A DNA stretch of 52,752 nt from positions 1 to 52,752 of IMG/VR virus record IMGVR_UViG_3300029985_000054. One strand, 5' to 3'. Of the stretch, positions 18,820-27,884 are shown one piece after another (position 1 is the first letter of the stretch; every line of letters starts with the position of its first letter). The position numbers were made by a program, and so were the translations under genes. The DNA is from a virus. The notes under the pieces were generated by a model. It had not been told where the DNA came from and made no database searches. It saw only the letters and a list, made by a program, of their open reading frames with translations.

Positions 18820-19355
18820 TATTTACTCTCTTTCATTTTAGATATTTCAGACAAAAGAACTTTTATATCTGAACTATTAAATTCTCCACTTAGCTTCTCA
18901 GTAAAACTTGACAATACAGCCATTTGCTCATCTTTAAATTTACCTAAAGCGATATTCTGTTCATCTTTGTTTTTAGCTAATGCCGTGGTTAATTCTGCAA
19001 TCTGAGCCGACATTTTTTTAACTTCATCAGATTTCTTGCTATCTTCTTCAACTTCATATGCGCTTAAATTATACATGCCATCAGCACAATCTTCTGATAA
19101 TTTACTAGCTTTTTCATGATATTTTTTAGCCATCTCAACATCGCCTTTTTCATAAGACTCTGCCATTTTAGACATCAACTCTTTATGCTTTAAGGAATGC
19201 TCTTTACTATATTTTTCGGTTTTTTCTTTTTCTTCAGATAATTTCTTCTCTTCTTTTTCGTCTTCTTCTTTACCTAGTTTCTTTTTATCTTCTTTAGATA
19301 AACAAACAGATGCAAGAAAATCATGTACGTTGTATGGAGTATTTTGCTCACTCAT
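18819..19355 (-). CDS. Probable nested scaffold protein (internal start)
   Basis: ATG 19355 (codon 291 of the protease gene, same frame) is preceded by AAGGAAG with an 8-base spacer, a better ribosome site than most starts in the window. It would give a 178-residue protein from MSEQNTPYNVHDFLAS to the shared C-terminus. Internal starts producing scaffold from the protease gene are known in Mu (I/Z) and lambda (C/Nu3). Its existence here is inferred. Confidence 0.6.
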   Translation of the reverse strand: MSEQNTPYNVHDFLASVCLSKEDKKKLGKEEDEKEEKKLSEEKEKTEKYSKEHSLKHKELMSKMAESYEKGDVEMAKKYHEKASKLSEDCADGMYNLSAYEVEEDSKKSDEVKKMSAQIAELTTALAKNKDEQNIALGKFKDEQMAVLSSFTEKLSGEFNSSDIKVLLSEISKMKESK

Positions 19356-20225
19356 AACTGTATCTTCCTTATTATTTTTAAGTTTATAATATTGAGGTTT
19401 AAATTTATCATGAGGCAAAATAGACTCCATAAGTCTTACAACTTCTATAGGATTATCTATTTTTTTAACCTCTATTTCATGTTCTACAAAATCAGCAGTA
19501 GCTCTATTAATTTTTCCATTTACACATAATGCAACTAGATATTTCTTTAAAGCTAACTTTTTCTCTAATTCTTGCTTTTGAAACAATAATTTATGCTCGG
19601 TTTGTTGTATTATATCATAATCATGTCTCATTTTGTCAAGTTTTTCTTTCATTTTGATAGAAAAATTATTATCCAAAGTGAGAGAATTTTGTGGCTTAGA
19701 CAGCATGGCTCTAGCTTCTACAGCAGCTCCCTTTACCACCCAAGATATTTCCACAAACTCATAAGTCTCTGGATTATATTGAACGGACACATTGCGTCTA
19801 CGCTTATCTTTTACTGGTAGTACATTCTCAGTGCCTTTTACCCTAACTTTCATAAACAAATGAGGAGTTTCGTTTATATCTTGCACTTCCATAAATCCAA
19901 TGATATTACCAACTGTCTTAAGAACAGTTCCATCATCATGGTCTAATTGATTAGGCGCATTGCGATTATCAAATGACTCTATGCCAACTTTTTCTATATC
20001 AGGGGTTAGAATCTTATCATTTTCAAATAATTGTTTTACATGTTCGTTATATGTATCACAAATGCTATGAATGGTTTTAGAATCTACAATAACCTCTGTT
20101 CCATTCATATCATAATAAGTACCAGGCCTTAACCCCATAACTCTTACATCTAATTCAGAATTATCAGAACTTGATTTACCTAATGAAGTTGAAAATCCAC
20201 AATTCATTAATTTTATATTAGACAT
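18819..20225 (-). CDS. Prohead protease with C-terminal scaffold (Mu gpI-like)
   Basis: 468 residues. The N-terminal 190 residues look like the Mu gpI-type head maturation protease: LDVRVMGLRPGTYYDMNGTE, an HDDGTVLKTVGNIIGFM stretch offering the candidate catalytic His (near residue 95), and RRNVSVQYNPETYEFVEISW with candidate Ser near 147. From residue 190 on the protein is charged, helical and coiled-coil (long Lys/Glu runs), i.e. scaffold. An in-frame internal start at 19355 would produce the scaffold alone. Catalytic residues are assigned by pattern only. Confidence 0.8.
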   Translation of the reverse strand: MSNIKLMNCGFSTSLGKSSSDNSELDVRVMGLRPGTYYDMNGTEVIVDSKTIHSICDTYNEHVKQLFENDKILTPDIEKVGIESFDNRNAPNQLDHDDGTVLKTVGNIIGFMEVQDINETPHLFMKVRVKGTENVLPVKDKRRRNVSVQYNPETYEFVEISWVVKGAAVEARAMLSKPQNSLTLDNNFSIKMKEKLDKMRHDYDIIQQTEHKLLFQKQELEKKLALKKYLVALCVNGKINRATADFVEHEIEVKKIDNPIEVVRLMESILPHDKFKPQYYKLKNNKEDTVMSEQNTPYNVHDFLASVCLSKEDKKKLGKEEDEKEEKKLSEEKEKTEKYSKEHSLKHKELMSKMAESYEKGDVEMAKKYHEKASKLSEDCADGMYNLSAYEVEEDSKKSDEVKKMSAQIAELTTALAKNKDEQNIALGKFKDEQMAVLSSFTEKLSGEFNSSDIKVLLSEISKMKESK

Positions 20226-21897
20226 CAGCTATACTCCTTTTTGTATAATGGTCGCCAGATTCTTTGGCGTTATTCTTTTTACTATTATCATTTTTCTCAG
20301 TGAGTTCTTTTTCTTTATTTTGTTTAATCAATTCTTCTAATTCTTTACCCTCAATGGTTGATTCACCAAGAGTCTTGCGAACTTTATTAATATCTTCACC
20401 ATTAGTATTACTCATATATCCATCTAAAGTCATCCCTTGATATAATTTCTGATACTTAAGCTTATCATCAATATTTTGCAATTGTGATTCGAAATAGCCT
20501 AAATCATATTTTGTGCCAAAATTTTCATGAATTAAAAATTTTACTACTTGGTTAATCATTACGTGAGATACCATTTCAGTAGATATCCCAGCCATTAATT
20601 TAGTAAATATACTATTTTGTGCTGTAGCTCCTGCAAATGTAGTTGCTGTACTAAAAATACCTTCTGGAATTAAATGACCTTTTTCTAAACTAGCATCAAG
20701 AGCTTTCAAAGCTGTATCATAAACAGTAAAATTCCCTTTATTATCTACTACATCAATATCATATATTTCACCTTTACGTCCAGGTAATATAATAGCAGAA
20801 TCTTCACTATAGCTCGCCATTACATCATACGCAGCCTCTACAGCATTTAAATCCCCTTGTCCTAGGTTATATATAGCTTTCTGAGCATCGGCGTATACAA
20901 CCACCATAGGATTAGCACATCTACCCATAGCTGATTGTTGGAGTCGAATACATATTGTTTTTCTTAACCAAATATAATAGAGTGCCTGCTCTATAGATTC
21001 TCCGTATGGGCTTATCTTGCCATTTAAAGATCCATATGCAAAATGTAATGTTTTTTCTCTCTCTAATTGAATCAAGCCAAAAGTATTTATGAAATTGGTT
21101 CTAAATGGATAATCCATATTGCCTAATGATGATGCGTTATCTAATCCAAACCCTACTCCACCATTCCAACTATCAACTCCACCTGCTAATCCTCCAAATC
21201 CAAAACCTGTACTCAATGCATTTTGAGTGCCTGTATAAGGGTAGTTGTATACATATTGCCATATGTTTTCTATATCACCTTGTAAGGTCGCTGTAAATTG
21301 TATAGAAACTTGAGGTAGATGACGGATATTGTCAATAACTGTATAACCGTTTTTATCTCGTGAATCTTCTATAACTCCAACCCAGAAACCAGCCCAGATA
21401 GAGGTACAGATTTTTCTAATTAACTCATCTTTACCGCCATTCATGTGTTTAAATGCGTAACGAACAAAATCTTGTACTTTCCTATCTGCATTATAGTATT
21501 CGCCGACTCTATTAACAATATCTGATACCATCAAAGTTAATCCACGTTGGATAGTGTCATCTGTTTGCGACATCTTTTGAAAAGTAGATATATTAATAGG
21601 GCATGGGTTAACTAAGAAATTCCCAGCAATTGTAGATATAAAAGGTATAGTTGTTCCCTTTTTAGCCTTTACTAAGTCTCCAATCCCTATAAAATTAGCG
21701 AATACTTCTCTGTTCGTATCATCAAGTAATTTCTCACCACTAGTAACTAAGTTTTTTAACTGTTCTTTAAATGATATACCTTTATGTGCAGGTATAACTA
21801 TTCTTCCCCCTTTTTCAACCCTAGGTACATTATTACTAGTAACCTGTACGGATGGATTTTTGTCTATACGGGGAGTTTGTTTTTTTCTTTTGCTCAT
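20218..21897 (-). CDS. Portal protein
   Basis: 559 residues. ATG 21897 has AGGAAATA and lies inside the last 62 bases of the terminase gene. N-terminal about 45 residues are basic and disordered. The body has portal-like elements: SQTDDTIQRGLTLMVSDIV, CTSIWAGFWVGVIE, YIWLRKTICIRLQ and a C-terminal long helix ending in a charged Lys/Glu tail. Glycine-rich insert at about residues 235-260 is unusual. Size and position directly after the terminase make the call. The family resembles DUF935-type portals of Mu-like phages. Confidence 0.8.
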   Translation of the reverse strand: MSKRKKQTPRIDKNPSVQVTSNNVPRVEKGGRIVIPAHKGISFKEQLKNLVTSGEKLLDDTNREVFANFIGIGDLVKAKKGTTIPFISTIAGNFLVNPCPINISTFQKMSQTDDTIQRGLTLMVSDIVNRVGEYYNADRKVQDFVRYAFKHMNGGKDELIRKICTSIWAGFWVGVIEDSRDKNGYTVIDNIRHLPQVSIQFTATLQGDIENIWQYVYNYPYTGTQNALSTGFGFGGLAGGVDSWNGGVGFGLDNASSLGNMDYPFRTNFINTFGLIQLEREKTLHFAYGSLNGKISPYGESIEQALYYIWLRKTICIRLQQSAMGRCANPMVVVYADAQKAIYNLGQGDLNAVEAAYDVMASYSEDSAIILPGRKGEIYDIDVVDNKGNFTVYDTALKALDASLEKGHLIPEGIFSTATTFAGATAQNSIFTKLMAGISTEMVSHVMINQVVKFLIHENFGTKYDLGYFESQLQNIDDKLKYQKLYQGMTLDGYMSNTNGEDINKVRKTLGESTIEGKELEELIKQNKEKELTEKNDNSKKNNAKESGDHYTKRSIADV

Positions 21898-23512
21898 TAT
21901 TTCCTACCAAAAAAGGTCTACTAATTTTAGTTAATCCTTTACCTAAACTGAATGGATTCTTCACATTATAATCTGTTTTTTCTAATTTTATTGGTTCTAG
22001 TAGATAATTAAACTCAATAAATGCCTGTGAACATGCATCAACAATATTATCTTTTAAACCATCTTGACCTGTAAATGTCATAAATTCATTTACTACTCTT
22101 TGTATGTCTGGGCATATTAATTTTCCATCTCTGTCTTTAGCTTGGGGAGTAGGTAAATAAAATTGACCAGCTCTACAATATGGAATCATTGTTTGCGCTC
22201 TATATATTTTACTTTGTATAGGGATATAGTCTATTATTTTACTAATCCCATTGCGCTGCATAATAGTTTTAATATCCTCCCCCTGTGCTTTATTCTCTAT
22301 AACTACAGAGTAATAATTAGGATATTTATGTATAAATGCCATTATTCGATTAATATTATCAATAATATCCACTTTATTAACGGATGAAAAGTCTAACAAA
22401 TATACTTTATTACTTTTAAATCCTAATACAACAATAGCACTTTCATCCCCTTTTTTACTTTCTTTTTTATAATTAGGGTCAACACTAATTATAACACGCA
22501 TATTATTTGGGTCTTCCCAAGTATCATACCATCTAAAGCAAGTTGCGTCAAATACAACTCCACTACTACTAGGAGGCATATTTTGATAAGTTGTTTGCCA
22601 TCCTATAGGGTCAATTACTTTACCCTCTAAGTATACATCTAGTCTCTCCTCTGGCCAGAGGTATTCACCAATCTTTCTATGATCGTATGGATAATCTCTT
22701 TCATCTTTTTCTGCATTAAATACTATTACTTCCCAATCAGGAGCATTTGGATCTTTAATCTCTATATATTTCTTTAATCTACCAATAATATCATCTTCAT
22801 GCCATTGTGTAGACATAATTAGAATAATTGTGTCTTTTTGTTGACGTTTTAGGATATTCTCAGTAAATATCTTCCAACGCTTCTCTCTAATAATTGGGCT
22901 ATTATATTCTGCTGGTCCACTAAAGAAATCATCTAATATAATTAAATTGGCATCATAACCAGATGTGGAACCCTCAATACCTACCCCTTTAAATTCTCCA
23001 CGTTTACTATTAACGTTAGTAAAATTGCTAATAGAGAGTTTATTGCTGCGTTTAGTAGCGGTTCTAACTTCTTCTTTAATATTATCTTTTAATACCACAT
23101 TAGGGAATAGCTTATTATAATTATCATCGGCTATGAGGCTCAATATATCTGCGGATACTTCTTTCGCTCTATCATCACTAAAAGTGACATACATTATTTT
23201 CCACTCAGGACATTTGCCAAAAATGTATGGAACCATTAATCTACCCATTAGCTCACTCTTGGAGTGCTGCTGCGGCATTTGGCACATGATACGACCATTC
23301 TTTTTATTTACCGCTGAATTTATTTGTTGAATTATATAATCTTGAAACCACGCCCATTTATAAGTTGGTCTCATTGCTCTACAAAATGAAGCATAGTCTT
23401 GAGTTTTAAGTTGACGAGTAATCTTGTTAAAATCTTGAATATCTAAAGGGGATAGTTTTTGTCCACTATCCTTTTTAGTTAATATTTGATTTAAACGAGA
23501 ATGATTAATCAT
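21836..23512 (-). CDS. terL: Terminase large subunit
   Basis: 558 residues. Walker A-type loop MPQQHSKSE (79-87), Walker B LIILDDFF (190-197) and coupling motif ILIMSTQWHED (230-240) define the packaging ATPase. The C-terminal RNase H-like nuclease has Asp345 (ISVDPNYK), Glu406 (VVIENKAQGED) and Asp488/492 (KDNIVDAC). All key residues are present, so the enzyme should be active in cutting and pumping DNA into the prohead. It starts overlapping the upstream stop and overlaps portal by 62 bases, an unusually long overlap. Confidence 0.95.
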   Translation of the reverse strand: MINHSRLNQILTKKDSGQKLSPLDIQDFNKITRQLKTQDYASFCRAMRPTYKWAWFQDYIIQQINSAVNKKNGRIMCQMPQQHSKSELMGRLMVPYIFGKCPEWKIMYVTFSDDRAKEVSADILSLIADDNYNKLFPNVVLKDNIKEEVRTATKRSNKLSISNFTNVNSKRGEFKGVGIEGSTSGYDANLIILDDFFSGPAEYNSPIIREKRWKIFTENILKRQQKDTIILIMSTQWHEDDIIGRLKKYIEIKDPNAPDWEVIVFNAEKDERDYPYDHRKIGEYLWPEERLDVYLEGKVIDPIGWQTTYQNMPPSSSGVVFDATCFRWYDTWEDPNNMRVIISVDPNYKKESKKGDESAIVVLGFKSNKVYLLDFSSVNKVDIIDNINRIMAFIHKYPNYYSVVIENKAQGEDIKTIMQRNGISKIIDYIPIQSKIYRAQTMIPYCRAGQFYLPTPQAKDRDGKLICPDIQRVVNEFMTFTGQDGLKDNIVDACSQAFIEFNYLLEPIKLEKTDYNVKNPFSLGKGLTKISRPFLVGNNEQKKKTNSPYRQKSIRTGY

Positions 23513-23985
23513 GTTGATGGAGAAGTTGACATATGCAATGTACTACCAACTAAAGTAATAGTAGATGGATTACTAAGTACATAAGTTCCAGCACTCCCGC
23601 TAACAACTGTGGTTCCTAATGGGATTCCATAACCTGAGATAAATTCACCGGCAGTTAATGTAATACTCGCATTAGTTATTGTTGCACTTCCTAAAACCAG
23701 ATCAGCTGTAAAGTTATATATTATCTGATTTAATACAATCCAATCATTGGCTGTATAAAGGTCATTCATGGTAAAGCTTAAATCTTGGGTATTACCAATG
23801 GTAACTTGACCTGTAACTGTATTAAAGTAGAATATTGGCACATATAGTTGAGGGTTTACATCAGCCACATAAGGGGTGTAGTATTCTTGTCGAGTAAGTT
23901 GAGCATTAATTCCACTTTGTAACAAAATTGTTGCTGGGGTAGATAATAATAATTCATTAAGTGCCGTTTCTAATATTAGTGACAT
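23509..23985 (-). CDS. Beta-rich hypothetical virion protein between terminase genes
   Basis: 158 residues after AAAGGATTACC ATG. The C-terminal 65 residues contain ISGYGIPLGTTVVSGSAGTY, a pattern (G.GI..GT.I...G.GTY) that recurs in phage fibre and adhesin proteins. The N-terminal half (LTRQEYYTPYVAD) is not recognised. It sits between the small gene at 23976 and the large terminase, an unusual place for a fibre-type protein. I infer a structural protein; its precise role is unknown. Confidence 0.55.
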   Translation of the reverse strand: MSLILETALNELLLSTPATILLQSGINAQLTRQEYYTPYVADVNPQLYVPIFYFNTVTGQVTIGNTQDLSFTMNDLYTANDWIVLNQIIYNFTADLVLGSATITNASITLTAGEFISGYGIPLGTTVVSGSAGTYVLSNPSTITLVGSTLHMSTSPST

Positions 23986-24272
23986 GGTAATCCTTTCATA
24001 TGAGGTAATTTACCTGTAAATAAATATTTAAGACGAGTTAAAAATGAATATTCAAAATAACCTAATTTCATTTCTAATCCTTTGGCAAATTTTATAAAAT
24101 ATTTGACATCCCCATTTATATCTAATAACCAGTGATAATTCTTATAATCAACATTAAATACCCCAATATCATAAGTCATAAAGTCAGGATCAATTTGATA
24201 TTGGATTAAACTTTCATCATTATTGGATAAAGTTTTAACAAATTTATTATCTTTAAATACTGCATATGTCAT
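23976..24272 (-). CDS. Hypothetical protein
   Basis: 98 residues when started at ATG 24272, which overlaps the upstream TGA as ATGA; an upstream in-frame ATG at 24320 lies inside the previous gene and is less likely. The protein has DFMTYDIGVFNVDYKNYHW in the middle and a basic C-terminus (LTRLKYLFTGKLPHMKG). No family recognised. Tight coupling to the preceding 59-residue gene and to the packaging genes suggests a head or packaging accessory. Confidence 0.55.
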   Translation of the reverse strand: MTYAVFKDNKFVKTLSNNDESLIQYQIDPDFMTYDIGVFNVDYKNYHWLLDINGDVKYFIKFAKGLEMKLGYFEYSFLTRLKYLFTGKLPHMKGLPCH

Positions 24273-24448
24273 TTTTTGTCTTTCATCATACTTTTGAATA
24301 TAGACATAACTTCTGCCCAATACTCACTATTTTTTTCTTTTCCATACTCTTTATCAGCTTGGGATTTTGCTTTTTCCCACATTGACTCGGTATGTTCTTT
24401 TGAAACTCCGTGTTTTTCAGCTTCTTTTTTAATAACTGGAACTGGCAT
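24269..24448 (-). CDS. Small helical protein upstream of terminase
   Basis: 59 residues, ATG 24448 with AAGGAAAA, coupled to the terminase small subunit candidate by TAATG and to the next gene by ATGA. Starts MPVPVIKKEAEKHG and contains MWEKAKSQADKEYGKEKN and YWAEVMSIFKSMM, a pattern (W..AK...A....K....YW..V..I...M) I associate with small phage proteins near terminase genes. Function unknown. Strong coupling on both sides supports it as a real gene. Confidence 0.65.
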   Translation of the reverse strand: MPVPVIKKEAEKHGVSKEHTESMWEKAKSQADKEYGKEKNSEYWAEVMSIFKSMMKDKK

Positions 24449-24915
24449 TATAGATTTTCCTTATATTTATTCATGAAATCCCGTGCAGAATCTTCATCAT
24501 CTGCATCCATACTTAGATCTGATGAATCTTTAGCCATTTTATTGGTACGAGCTTTATCTTTAATATCACCAGATTCTTTACCTGTTCTGAACTGAAAATC
24601 TATCATTTTAAGCATAATTTGGGTAATTGTTTTAATATCTCCATGTGCAGCTGCACCCTCTAACACTTTTTTTACTCCTTGATTAAGTACATCAATAGTA
24701 ATATTAGGGATTAGAGCTACAGCTTTCTTGAAGTCTGGATATTCTTTAATCCAAATTTCTTTCATGGATTCATCGATATTATATTTACCCCAGAATCCAT
24801 CGGGATTAATAAATTCACGAGCATATTCTATATACAAATCACAAAATATAGGCTCATAATCAGTTTTAATCTTACTACTTTGTTTAGACTTAGAATATGC
24901 TTGTATATTACTCAT
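24448..24915 (-). CDS. Terminase small subunit (candidate)
   Basis: 155 residues, helical. Pattern: a central FKKAVALIPNITIDVLNQGV and LEGAAAHGDIKTITQIMLK, then an acidic tail (DLSMDADDEDSARDFMNKYKENL). Helical DNA-binding protein with an acidic C-terminus, two genes upstream of the large subunit, is what is expected for a small terminase that recognises phage DNA and contacts the large subunit. No clear helix-turn-helix signature, so this is a positional call. Confidence 0.55.
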   Translation of the reverse strand: MSNIQAYSKSKQSSKIKTDYEPIFCDLYIEYAREFINPDGFWGKYNIDESMKEIWIKEYPDFKKAVALIPNITIDVLNQGVKKVLEGAAAHGDIKTITQIMLKMIDFQFRTGKESGDIKDKARTNKMAKDSSDLSMDADDEDSARDFMNKYKENL

Positions 24916-24917
24916 TT

Positions 24918-25877
24918 TTAACCATTTATTAGTATAGCAATATTAGTTGATAACAAAGTACCAGTTACAGCAGAGCTATTGATAGAAATTGTAGGGGTTC
25001 CTCCAGTAGTCGTCACAGTTGCTATTAAAGTAATCGGGTAATTAGTTGTGTTTGGCGATATACTCATCGCTACTGTACCAGACACTACAGCATTTGTTGA
25101 CCCTGTAATTGTAAAAGTAGCCATAGACCCAGCGTCGCTACTTACTAAGAGGTTAGCCATTACTGTAAGGGTTTTGTTAACTGGTAATGTAATAATCCCA
25201 GTACTAGTAACTACACTAATATTACTAGAAGTGCTAGGAACTGCTCCAGTAAAGATTAATGGTGAATTTACTGGAATTGATATAATACTTGCTGTTGCGA
25301 TAGTTGCATAAGTTTTATAAGTTAAATATCCCATTGCTTGTAAAATAGTAGATGCAGCAATTGGAGTTCCTGATGCAACAGTTAACCCTGTTAGTGGAGT
25401 AGCTAAAGTGCTTGCCGCCATATTAGTTTGACTATAAACCAAATTATTAAAGGCTCCTAAGATTGTACTAGCTGATGTCGGTGTACCTGACGCTGGAACT
25501 AGTCCAGTTAATGTAGTTGCTAGGGTGCTTGCTGGTAAATTGGTTTGGCTATATACTAAGTTGTTGAAAGCTCCTAGAATAGTACTAGTTGCAGTAGGAG
25601 TTCCTGATGCAGGTACTAATCCTGTTAATGGCGTTGCTAAAACAGCTGCTCCAGATTCAGTGGTTGCAACGATAGTCCAAGCTGTATCACTTGATGGAAC
25701 CATCCCTAATGTTGGGTTTGCAGAATTATTACCTACATATAAAGCACCTAAATAGGTAACTGATGGAGTAAGTCCAGTTTCAACAACTGGAGTTAATATA
25801 ATATCGCCTAGATCTAGATAAGAGTAGTTTGTAGTATTGCTCCATGTACCTAGAAAGTTAACCATTAAATTTTGCAT
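24918..25877 (-). CDS. Tail-fibre-like protein with 39-residue tandem repeats
   Basis: 319 residues after AAAAGGAAACTAAT ATG. Residues about 80-185 are two and a half copies of a 39-residue unit (ATPLTGLVPASGTP, STILGAFNNLVYSQTN), a pattern known from phage adhesins, where LTG..-type motifs and ILGAF..L helices alternate. The C-terminal about 120 residues form a beta-domain, possibly a head for receptor binding or trimerisation. It is located ahead of the terminase genes instead of with the other tail fibres, so it may be a head fibre or an acquired adhesin. Confidence 0.65.
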   Translation of the reverse strand: MQNLMVNFLGTWSNTTNYSYLDLGDIILTPVVETGLTPSVTYLGALYVGNNSANPTLGMVPSSDTAWTIVATTESGAAVLATPLTGLVPASGTPTATSTILGAFNNLVYSQTNLPASTLATTLTGLVPASGTPTSASTILGAFNNLVYSQTNMAASTLATPLTGLTVASGTPIAASTILQAMGYLTYKTYATIATASIISIPVNSPLIFTGAVPSTSSNISVVTSTGIITLPVNKTLTVMANLLVSSDAGSMATFTITGSTNAVVSGTVAMSISPNTTNYPITLIATVTTTGGTPTISINSSAVTGTLLSTNIAILING

Positions 25878-25889
25878 ATTAGTTTCCTT

Positions 25890-27215
25890 TTATATTTTAG
25901 TTTTAATGAGTCCATTTGACTGCATTAATTGTTGGTAATCTATTGAGGCTTGCTTCATAAATTCTGGGAACTCTTTTTTAAGTAATCTATTATGAGTTTG
26001 GGTATCCATATCCCATGTTTTGCGAGATTGTTCAATAAGTGATTCATCCATTTTTAAATGTATCATTCTAGTAGCCTCGTGAGCTATTTTATCACTATAA
26101 TTGGGTGCTATGTTACTATTTATCATAATTTTTACTAATAATTTTTTATTTTCTGGGTCATGATAGAGTTTTTTTATCTGAGTATAGTCATTACCTGTCA
26201 GCACCATTATTTCTTTTCTGGTCATCAAATTAGGATCTAATTGATTAGATAGGACAGCGAATCTACAGCGATCAAAATTAACTAAGTTTATTTTTTCAAA
26301 CGGTTGTACTTCTATGCTATTAAATAATAATTGGTTATATTCAGCCAATATTTCACCTATTACCGAGGCTATTGTAGATTTACCTGTATGTCCTTCTCCT
26401 TCAACCCACAACATCTGTCTGCCTTTATCTTTAGCGACAAATATGCTATAAATCCAAGCTCTAAATATTTTACGTTCTAACTCAGTTTTAAATAAGGATA
26501 GGAATTTATCCCATGACGGGGCATAATAAGCATTATCTGGTGATTGATGAGAGGGCAATTTAAAATATGCTAGACAATAAGTTTCTTTATCATTAGCTAT
26601 TTGCTCAACTTTATTATTAGATATTAGGTTACCTTTGTTAAGTTCTATTTTAATGTTGCGCATTATTTTATTATCTGGGAGGTTTACAATGCTTTTAAGG
26701 TTAGAGAAATACCTAAGATAGGATACTATGGAATTTTCAAATAGGACTTTATTATTAGATGACGCTATAAACTTAACTTGTTTAGACTGTTTAACATTAT
26801 CTATTCCGTAGCAATCTAAGAAGATACCATTTCTAATAAATATTAGGTTAAACTCTTTATCATCATGTACGGATGGTTGGTTAGTTACTTTATTAGATGT
26901 CAAGTCAAATCTTCTTTTTTCACACCATGCACTAAAATTATCGGTATTATTATATCTTTCTATGATATATGCTTCAAACTTACGTTTTTTAGGCATATTC
27001 CAAGTAGGGTCATTATAAATTGAGGTAAAAGCATCCAGAGTCATCATTTTTTTAATCTTACCATCGTACTGTATTCTTGTAGAGTTGCCCACTCTTTGGA
27101 TAACTATGGTATTAATTAATCTATCGAAATAAGACCTATCTCCGTCACTTAATGTTTCTAGTTGTAGTGATGCTTTTTCGTTATCGTATATTATATCGGC
27201 ATTAAACATTTTCAT
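25890..27215 (-). CDS. SF3-type replicative helicase (D5/P4-like, no primase domain seen)
   Basis: 441 residues. Walker A VEGEGHTGKST (271-281) is preceded by FRAWIYSIFVAKDKGRQMLW, and later come RCRFAVLSNQ and IMINSNIAPN, the latter matching SF3 motif C ending in Ser/Thr-Asn. This layout (FxxWI...R.....W..G.G.tGKS) belongs to the P4/D5-like helicase family used by phages and plasmids for DNA unwinding. The N-terminal about 250 residues have no primase signature that I can see. The start is uncertain between ATG 27215 and ATG 27209. It is part of the leftward block together with the head genes, not with the replication genes at 34-36 kb. Confidence 0.75.
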   Translation of the reverse strand: MKMFNADIIYDNEKASLQLETLSDGDRSYFDRLINTIVIQRVGNSTRIQYDGKIKKMMTLDAFTSIYNDPTWNMPKKRKFEAYIIERYNNTDNFSAWCEKRRFDLTSNKVTNQPSVHDDKEFNLIFIRNGIFLDCYGIDNVKQSKQVKFIASSNNKVLFENSIVSYLRYFSNLKSIVNLPDNKIMRNIKIELNKGNLISNNKVEQIANDKETYCLAYFKLPSHQSPDNAYYAPSWDKFLSLFKTELERKIFRAWIYSIFVAKDKGRQMLWVEGEGHTGKSTIASVIGEILAEYNQLLFNSIEVQPFEKINLVNFDRCRFAVLSNQLDPNLMTRKEIMVLTGNDYTQIKKLYHDPENKKLLVKIMINSNIAPNYSDKIAHEATRMIHLKMDESLIEQSRKTWDMDTQTHNRLLKKEFPEFMKQASIDYQQLMQSNGLIKTKI

Positions 27216-27570
27216 ACTTTGCTATTATACGTTTATTTTTTATTTTCTGAACTGGCTTCCCTCTATATTTGTCTGGCACTTCCTCCATATTAATAAACAT
27301 TTCGGCGGTACTAATCCCTGTAGTAGCATCATATATTTCATAATGACCTTTGGTGTATTCCACATAGTAACCAAATGATTGCCAATAAAATATAACTTTA
27401 AACAATTTTCCTTTAAACTTATGCATATGACTAATTAATAGAGTATTAGATAATCCAAGCGGATTAATTTCAGGTAACCCAAATGAAACTTTATTACTAC
27501 GTCTATCGATAAAGTTAAATTCTTCTTTAGAAGGGTTATAGTCTTGGTATTTAACTAATGTAAAATTCAT
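27202..27570 (-). CDS. Hypothetical protein
   Basis: 122 residues, soluble, basic C-terminus (KYRGKPVQKIKNKRIIAK). TAATG overlap with the upstream gene and 14-base overlap with the helicase gene. It contains FYWQSFGYYVEYTKGHYEIYD. No family recognised. Translational coupling to the helicase suggests an accessory role in the same process. Confidence 0.5.
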   Translation of the reverse strand: MNFTLVKYQDYNPSKEEFNFIDRRSNKVSFGLPEINPLGLSNTLLISHMHKFKGKLFKVIFYWQSFGYYVEYTKGHYEIYDATTGISTAEMFINMEEVPDKYRGKPVQKIKNKRIIAKYENV

Positions 27571-27884
27571 TATTCAAAGGTCTTTGCTGACTGTTTAATT
27601 AATTTAACTAACGCATCTAACTTTCCCATTTGTTCTAACTGACAAAGTAATTCAAAATCAGATTTACTTAGGCTTTCCACAAATGGTACTACTGTATTAT
27701 AATACTGAGCCAGATTAGGAATAGGCAGTATATCATAAAGGTAATCTATCATATTTCTATAGAACTTATAATCAGAGCTATAGTATGCATGTCTAACTTT
27801 TTCAGTTTGGAATCCGAAGTTATCGTATACAACTTTAATTTTACCGAATAGTTTTTTAGGTTTTTGCGATATTATTGCTGCCAT
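27570..27884 (-). CDS. Hypothetical helical protein
   Basis: 104 residues, Lys/Tyr-rich, with VRHAYYSSDYKFYRNMIDYL and a helical C-terminus (LEQMGKLDALVKLIKQSAK). Start overlaps the stop of the zinc-finger peptide gene (TAATG) and stop overlaps the next start. Not recognised. Confidence 0.5.
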   Translation of the reverse strand: MAAIISQKPKKLFGKIKVVYDNFGFQTEKVRHAYYSSDYKFYRNMIDYLYDILPIPNLAQYYNTVVPFVESLSKSDFELLCQLEQMGKLDALVKLIKQSAKTFE

